DNA from: DATAMF01 sp036260665
Lineage (GTDB): Bacteria > Chloroflexota > Anaerolineae > Aggregatilineales > Aggregatilineaceae
DNA length: 8,470 nucleotides
Assembly (NCBI GenBank): GCA_036260665.1
Contig: DATAMF010000456.1
Location: 1-8,470 of the forward strand
Direction of reading: 5' to 3'
Numbering within the stretch: the first letter of the stretch is position 1; each line of letters begins with the position of its first letter. The notes under the pieces were generated by a model that was given only the letters and a program-made list of their open reading frames with translations, searched no databases and was not told where the DNA came from. This document shows positions 5,037 through 8,470 of this stretch, in pieces. The position numbers and the translations under genes were made by a program.

Positions 5037-6605
5037 CTACCGCTTCCCTATCGGATGCACAATAAACCGGATCACCGGCCCGAACACTTTCCGCCCGGCG
5101 CGCACCACGCCGCCCATAACTCGCGCCAGCGCTTCCGGTTTGCGCGGCGGAATGATCGCGAACGGTTCCGCCCCATTCGCCCGGATCACATGATTCGCCG
5201 CTTCCATCGCGGATACCACGCTGCGTTCCATCCACATCGCGGGCGAATCACATCCCACCCAATCCCCGCACGCCAACACATTTTCCCAGGGTGTTTCCAC
5301 CCACCAACTGTGTTTGGTCGGGATGCGAAACTCCGTCTGATTTCGCCCGTTCCGCCGGATCGATCCATGCACAAAATGCCCCTTGAGTTCCGGGAACGCG
5401 CGTAAAACTTCGCTCGTCGCCATCACCACCAGCATATGATCCGGCTGTTCCAGAATTTTCTCCGGCGCGTAAAAATGCACTTCAATCGCGCTCCCGCCGG
5501 CGTCGCCCCATTCCTTGAATTCCGTATGCAGCCGGTTCAGCCAGAAAAAGTTATCAATTCCAAAATCGCCCGTGAACATGCCGCCCGGCGCACCATCGCG
5601 CGGCTGTTTGTCGAACCATAACCGCGCCGTGGAATTGTTCACGTTGGGCGGAAACTTTAATGTGCTGGCAATCGGTGCCGTATCGGGACTGTCGTTCAGC
5701 ATCCGTTCTGCCGCTGGCGGATCCACCGCCAGAATCACATGCCGTGCTAACATCGTGCGCCGTCCGCCGCGTTTGACATCTTCCACGCGCACCAGCCAGT
5801 TTTCGCCCTGCCGCAGCAGGTTGAGGCCGCGTGTCCCGGTCATCACCATGCCGCCCTTCTCCTGGATATAGTCGATCATCGGCTGGATCAGGCAGTCATG
5901 CGCGTTGCACGGCAAATACCCCAGCGCCCATGTATCGCGCCGCAGCAGCGTATAAAACCGGATCGCCGCGATAAATGCCGACAGCGAAATATTTTCCGAC
6001 GGAGCCGCCAGCAGGCTGTGACCGAGTCCGCGAAATGTCGCCCGCAGATTCGGCGTCCAGAACCGGAAGTAATCATCCATTTTCAGCCCTTCCAGTTCCA
6101 CCTGCTCCGTGATCGGATCAAATCCGGTGGTCATCAACAGGCTGGTCAGGTAGCCGGGAATGGACAAAATATCGAGCGGATTTACCGTTTCCCAGAATCT
6201 AGGTCGCACGAGCAGTTGCAAATAATGGAACGGCGCAGGCAGCACTGTCCCGCGCACCGCCGATCCCGCCTCGACGTAGCGCACGCGGTTCCCCCAGCGG
6301 TTGATCCACTCTGCCCCGATGGACTCGTGCAGTTCCAGCTTGAGGAAGCGATCCAGCATCGCCCGCATATTATCGTAGCCGCCCCACAGCGCATGTGCGC
6401 CGTGTTCCGTGCGAAAGCTCCACGTCCGCCCGTTGTGCTCGAAGGTATCATCCGGCCCGCCGGACAAGCACCCACCCGCCCATTCGGTATCCGCTTCCAA
6501 CACAACCGGCGTTACATCCCGTTCCGCCAGATGAATCGCGGCGCTCAGCCCCGCCAACCCGCCGCCGATCACCACTACTGGAAAAATATCATCAGCCGAA
6601 GACAC
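5037..6605 (-). CDS. FAD-dependent oxidoreductase, phytoene/zeta-carotene desaturase-like (amine oxidase fold)
   Basis: A 522-residue flavoprotein. The N-terminal dinucleotide-binding motif is VVVIGGGLAGLSAAIHLAERD, with G14, G16 and G19 and the ribose-binding E37 at the end of the second strand. GG at 44-45 follows, as in NAD_binding_8/amine-oxidase proteins. The C-terminal FAD motif VLACGDWVGCDSPAMWMERS starts at about residue 443. FRTEHGAHALWGGYDNMRAML resembles zeta-carotene desaturase-type enzymes, but there are no carotenoid genes nearby and the substrate is not known. A tail of about 45 residues (KPEALARVMGG...FIVHPIGKR) extends past the flavin domain. The start is GTG at 6605, supported by GAGAGGA (6620-6614) 8 nt upstream. 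It follows the DUF5615 gene by 27 bp on the same strand and may share its transcript. Confidence 0.9.
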   Translation of the reverse strand: MSSADDIFPVVVIGGGLAGLSAAIHLAERDVTPVVLEADTEWAGGCLSGGPDDTFEHNGRTWSFRTEHGAHALWGGYDNMRAMLDRFLKLELHESIGAEWINRWGNRVRYVEAGSAVRGTVLPAPFHYLQLLVRPRFWETVNPLDILSIPGYLTSLLMTTGFDPITEQVELEGLKMDDYFRFWTPNLRATFRGLGHSLLAAPSENISLSAFIAAIRFYTLLRRDTWALGYLPCNAHDCLIQPMIDYIQEKGGMVMTGTRGLNLLRQGENWLVRVEDVKRGGRRTMLARHVILAVDPPAAERMLNDSPDTAPIASTLKFPPNVNNSTARLWFDKQPRDGAPGGMFTGDFGIDNFFWLNRLHTEFKEWGDAGGSAIEVHFYAPEKILEQPDHMLVVMATSEVLRAFPELKGHFVHGSIRRNGRNQTEFRIPTKHSWWVETPWENVLACGDWVGCDSPAMWMERSVVSAMEAANHVIRANGAEPFAIIPPRKPEALARVMGGVVRAGRKVFGPVIRFIVHPIGKR

Positions 6606-6613
6606 TATTTTTT

Positions 6614-6620
6614 TCCTCTC
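6614..6620 (-). promoter_or_regulatory. Shine-Dalgarno deciding the GTG start of the FAD oxidoreductase
   Basis: GAGAGGA on the - strand, 8 nt ahead of the GTG at 6605. It supports this non-ATG start and leaves only a 27-bp gap to the DUF5615 stop, too short for an obvious separate promoter. Confidence 0.65.
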
Positions 6621-6632
6621 AAAATCGTAGTT

Positions 6633-6983
6633 TTAATGCAGTGGAATGAAGATTACGCGATTCTCAAAGTCTTCAGGTTGTCCAACGCCAATCAGAATTT
6701 CCAGATCATTAAACGCAAGACCAATTACCAGTGTGTTGGGAACAAGTATCACACCCGGCATCGGCAATCCCTGCTCGATTCGTTCATAAGCATAGCTGAC
6801 AAGCGTCTGAACATCATGTGTAAGGAGAATACGCTCTTCCTGTGCAGCCCATTCCAGTACAGCCGGATCAGATGCGCCATAACAGGATGTATCTTGTATC
6901 CGCACAACATCTAATTCTTCAAAAGTCTGACGCAAGCGATCCAGGATATGACCATTAAAATTTTCATCGGCGGCAAAACGCAT
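6633..6983 (-). CDS. DUF5615 PIN-like protein, putative toxin
   Basis: A 116-residue protein matching the DUF5615 PIN-like family. It starts with the acidic FAADENFN segment (D6, E7), then has VVRIQD (D31), GASDPAVLEWAAQEERILLTHD (D39, E44, D57), AYERIEQGLPMPGVILV, and ends with a short hydrophobic strand before PLH. The conserved acidic residues are those expected in PIN-type RNase folds, although nuclease activity of DUF5615 proteins is inferred from fold and context. The ATG at 6983 overlaps the DUF433 TAA by one base (TAATG) without a strong Shine-Dalgarno, which indicates translational coupling. Paired with DUF433 it fits a type II toxin-antitoxin arrangement with the antitoxin gene first. 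The length is normal for the family. Confidence 0.88.
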   Translation of the reverse strand: MRFAADENFNGHILDRLRQTFEELDVVRIQDTSCYGASDPAVLEWAAQEERILLTHDVQTLVSYAYERIEQGLPMPGVILVPNTLVIGLAFNDLEILIGVGQPEDFENRVIFIPLH

Positions 6984-7333
6984 TAGTCAGCATCCGTTTT
7001 TCCGCGTTTAGCATCTCGGCGCGCCTGCAATTTAGCTCGCGTAATTTTGGGTGGATAGGCCGCTTCTATCTCCTGCCGTATCCGTTCGGCATCTTCACTC
7101 CGCCGTTTTAGATATTCATCTACCTCAGTGCGATGAGCCAGATAATACGCAATCACTGCATAAATATCAGGCAGTGAAATCGTGGGAAAACCCTGCTGCA
7201 AATCTTCCGGCGATTCCCCCTGCAAATAGAACTGAATAATGGTATCCAGCGTGACTCGTGTATTGCTTATGTAGATTGTGCCGCGCTCATCAGTTCGCAG
7301 CGGAATCGTCATGGTGGGTGCGTTAGCAATCAT
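6983..7333 (-). CDS. DUF433 protein, putative antitoxin
   Basis: A protein of about 116 residues with a DUF433 domain: IPLRTDERGTIYISNTRVTLDTIIQFYLQGESPEDLQQGFPTISLPDIYAVIAYYLAH, a helix-turn-helix-like fold found in many antitoxins paired with DUF5615 or PIN toxins. The C-terminus is charged (EDAERIRQEIEAAYPP, then RDAKRGKTDAD) and probably binds the toxin or is unstructured. The start at 7333 is preferred because GGAG (7345-7342) lies 8 nt upstream and the domain begins soon after. The ATG at 7351 would add six residues (MFGDWS) and lies only 9 nt from a TATAAT box (7366-7361). It is followed by DUF5615 with a one-base overlap. Repression of its own promoter together with the toxin is expected from the family but not shown here. 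Confidence 0.88.
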   Translation of the reverse strand: MIANAPTMTIPLRTDERGTIYISNTRVTLDTIIQFYLQGESPEDLQQGFPTISLPDIYAVIAYYLAHRTEVDEYLKRRSEDAERIRQEIEAAYPPKITRAKLQARRDAKRGKTDAD

Positions 7334-7351
7334 GGACCAGTCTCCAAACAT

Positions 7352-7465
7352 TTCCCCCCAATTATACCATGTGTGTCTCGCCAGTTTTTGAGGATAAGTA
7401 GCTCTCCCAGGGTATAAATTTACTATGCTTGATCTTCACATGATACGCAAGAGGAGTTATTGATT
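7352..7465. promoter_or_regulatory. Divergent promoter region of the DUF433 and HIT genes
   Basis: About 114 bp separate the two starts. The leftward TATAAT is at 7366-7361. For the HIT gene, TATAAA (7413-7418) or TACTAT (7421-7426) could be a -10 box; the nearest -35-like TTGAGG (7388-7393) is 19 bp from TATAAA. The Shine-Dalgarno GAGGAG of the HIT gene is at 7451-7456. Confidence 0.35.
7361..7366 (-). promoter_or_regulatory. -10 box of the DUF433/DUF5615 unit
   Basis: TATAAT on the - strand. A start of transcription near 7354 would leave a leader of about 20 nt before the ATG at 7333, or almost none before the ATG at 7351. No convincing -35 hexamer is seen at 15-19 bp. Confidence 0.5.
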
Positions 7466-7915
7466 ATGCCATCCTGTCACACCTGCGAACTGATTCAGCG
7501 GCGCGACGCCGGAATTGCCCCCGCGTGGGACTGCATCCACCGCACCCCCTATTGGGATGTCGTCCACAGCTATAACACCACCTTACCCGGTTGGATCGTG
7601 CTGGTTGCGCGGCGGCACATCACCTCGATTGCTGAACTGACCGAGGCCGAAGCCGCCGAGTTTGGCCCCTTGATGCGTCAGGTAGCGGTGATTCTTCAGG
7701 ACTTAACCGGCTGCGCGAAAACCTATGTGATGCAGTTTGCTGAACAGGCCGATCACCCGCATGTGCATTTTCACATCGTGCCGCGTATGCCCGACCTGCC
7801 TGCCGACTGTCGCGGCCCGAACATCTTCAAATATTTGGGCGTCCAGGAACCGCTCACCGAAGAAGCCATGAATCAGCTTGCCCTGCAAATTCGCGCGCAG
7901 CTTGCGGGGAAATAA
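7466..7915 (+). CDS. HIT-family nucleotide hydrolase/transferase
   Basis: A 149-residue histidine-triad protein. The hallmark HVHFHIV (residues 99-105) gives the H.H.H triad, with H101 the expected nucleophile in the family. The N-terminal CHTC (C4, C7), together with H51 and a histidine near 97, matches the zinc-binding set seen in some bacterial HIT proteins. Such enzymes act in the cytoplasm on AMP-conjugated or dinucleoside polyphosphate substrates; the exact substrate is not evident. The ATG at 7466 is 9 nt after GAGGAG (7451-7456); an in-frame TTG at 7460 is too close to that site. The gene stands alone, diverging from the DUF433 gene and converging with the repeat-protein gene at 7957. 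The length is normal for the HIT superfamily. Confidence 0.94.
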   Translation: MPSCHTCELIQRRDAGIAPAWDCIHRTPYWDVVHSYNTTLPGWIVLVARRHITSIAELTEAEAAEFGPLMRQVAVILQDLTGCAKTYVMQFAEQADHPHVHFHIVPRMPDLPADCRGPNIFKYLGVQEPLTEEAMNQLALQIRAQLAGK

Positions 7916-7917
7916 AA

Positions 7918-7944
7918 GTTCCCCTCTCCAGCGGAAAGGGGAAC
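7918..7944 (-). terminator. Hairpin terminator between convergent genes
   Basis: GTTCCCCTCTCC (7918-7929) and GGAAAGGGGAAC (7933-7944) pair over 12 positions with one mismatch and a 3-nt loop. On the - strand the stem is followed by TTTTATTT, a good U tract for the repeat-protein gene ending at 7957. On the + strand the tail is ACAAGC, so termination of the HIT transcript there would be weaker. Confidence 0.7.
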
Positions 7945-7956
7945 ACAAGCGAGCAA

Positions 7957-8470
7957 TCAGTAGGTTCGCTCGAACTGTCCTGGGACAGGCGTCCCATTCG
8001 GCACATCGGTGCGCACCGCGACACACTCATCCAGCGGGCAGGTTGCCCAATCAACATTGTGATAGTTGATAAAGTAGCTGCCATCCACCGGACGCCACAC
8101 CGCGATCTCGTCCATCCCGTCGCCTTCATAGTCGGCGGCAATCGGAATATCGCCCTGCATCCCCGTCTGAACAATCAGATAATCATTCGGATCGTTGGTT
8201 TGCGTGCTGTTATCCAGCGCAATCGTCCAGACTCCATCCGACTCGCGCCACACGCCCATTTCATCCGCCGGATCGTCGTCAAAATTACCTTTGATCGGGA
8301 TTTCACCCGCGCCGTCAATTTTGACGATCAGAACCGGATTTCCGGCCCAGTCGGTGTTGTTCAACGAGACATAAAATGTGTGATCCTGCGGACGCCACAC
8401 GGCGAACTCATCCATTCCATCCCCGTCATAATCACCCGGAATCGGAATATCACCTTCCATGCCGACCTGT
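7957..8470 (-). CDS. FG-GAP/VCBS-like calcium-binding repeat protein, C-terminal part (5' end beyond the window)
   Basis: The frame stays open to the right edge (codons before the ATG at 8460 read Q-V-G), so that ATG is internal and the protein is larger. The visible 170 residues consist of about three and a half repeats of some 50 residues. Each has a GDIPI.GDYDGDGMDE.AVWRP-type core: GDYDGDGMDEFAVWRP, GNFDDDPADEMGVWRE, ADYEGDGMDEIAVWRP, and a final short PVPGQFERTY. The DxDGDGxDE loops are of the calcium-binding kind found in FG-GAP/VCBS beta-propeller or surface proteins, so an extracellular or cell-surface location is likely. The signal peptide and partner domains are outside the window. 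Repeats alternate in type, giving a 300-bp superperiod. A terminator follows at 7918-7944. Confidence 0.85.
   Translation of the reverse strand, partial: QVGMEGDIPIPGDYDGDGMDEFAVWRPQDHTFYVSLNNTDWAGNPVLIVKIDGAGEIPIKGNFDDDPADEMGVWRESDGVWTIALDNSTQTNDPNDYLIVQTGMQGDIPIAADYEGDGMDEIAVWRPVDGSYFINYHNVDWATCPLDECVAVRTDVPNGTPVPGQFERTY
8091..8470. repeat. 300-bp-period coding tandem repeat
   Basis: The segment starting GACGCCACAC at 8091 recurs at 8391, exactly 300 bases on, with high similarity over about 80 bases (CATCC, TCGGAATATC and CATGCC/CATCCC blocks in register). A more diverged unit starts near 8246. This indicates internal duplication of two-repeat units in the surface-protein gene. Confidence 0.6.

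Noticed and set aside
5898..6914. A 338-residue + strand open frame
   Set aside because: It lies antisense to the FAD oxidoreductase and DUF5615 genes, both of which have strong family motifs, start signals and correct spacing.
8460..8470. The ATG at 8460 as a true start of the repeat-protein gene
   Set aside because: The frame stays open to the window edge, with codons matching the repeat consensus (V-G before M-E/Q-G-D-I-P-I), and there is no ribosome-binding site. It is an internal methionine.

Overview
The window reads as accessory or housekeeping bacterial chromosome of moderate GC content. The gene families and the style of the intergenic repeats would fit a Chloroflexota (Anaerolineae-like) genome: an ArsR-DUF2087 regulator, a DUF433/DUF5615 pair, FG-GAP-like GDYDGDG surface repeats, and short GC-rich palindromes between genes. 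That placement is inference from gene content; nothing here proves the taxon. No tRNA, rRNA, CRISPR array, insertion sequence or riboswitch was recognised.

Left (1-2526, + strand): the C-terminal part of a TetR regulator is followed, with 4-nt overlaps, by an ABC-2 type ATPase and its permease. This is a typical TetR-controlled efflux operon. The regulator's reading frame is broken in the first 45 bases. Next (2527-3238) is a 0.7-kb stretch without a credible gene, crowded with inverted repeats, long G tracts and two related G-rich repeats.

Middle (3239-4966): a TetR regulator (-) and a SnoaL-like ester cyclase (+) diverge from a 60-bp AT-rich region. That region holds overlapping promoter elements inside one inverted repeat, and the TetR transcript appears to be leaderless. 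The cyclase converges on an ArsR-DUF2087 regulator (-), and a perfect 12-bp hairpin separates their ends. The ArsR gene has a near-consensus promoter whose -10 box is flanked by an inverted repeat, a strong candidate for autoregulation.

Right (5037-8470): on the - strand, a DUF433 protein and a DUF5615 PIN-like protein overlap by one base (putative antitoxin/toxin pair). They are followed after 27 bp by a long FAD-dependent desaturase/amine-oxidase-like protein, then the ArsR gene. A HIT-family hydrolase gene runs divergently (+). It converges on the 3' end of a calcium-binding-type repeat protein that enters from the right edge (-). The features are individually recognisable. The best candidates for new biology are the regulatory sites (3842-3901 and 4967-5036), the palindrome island (2527-3238), and the co-directional DUF433/DUF5615/FAD gene cluster.
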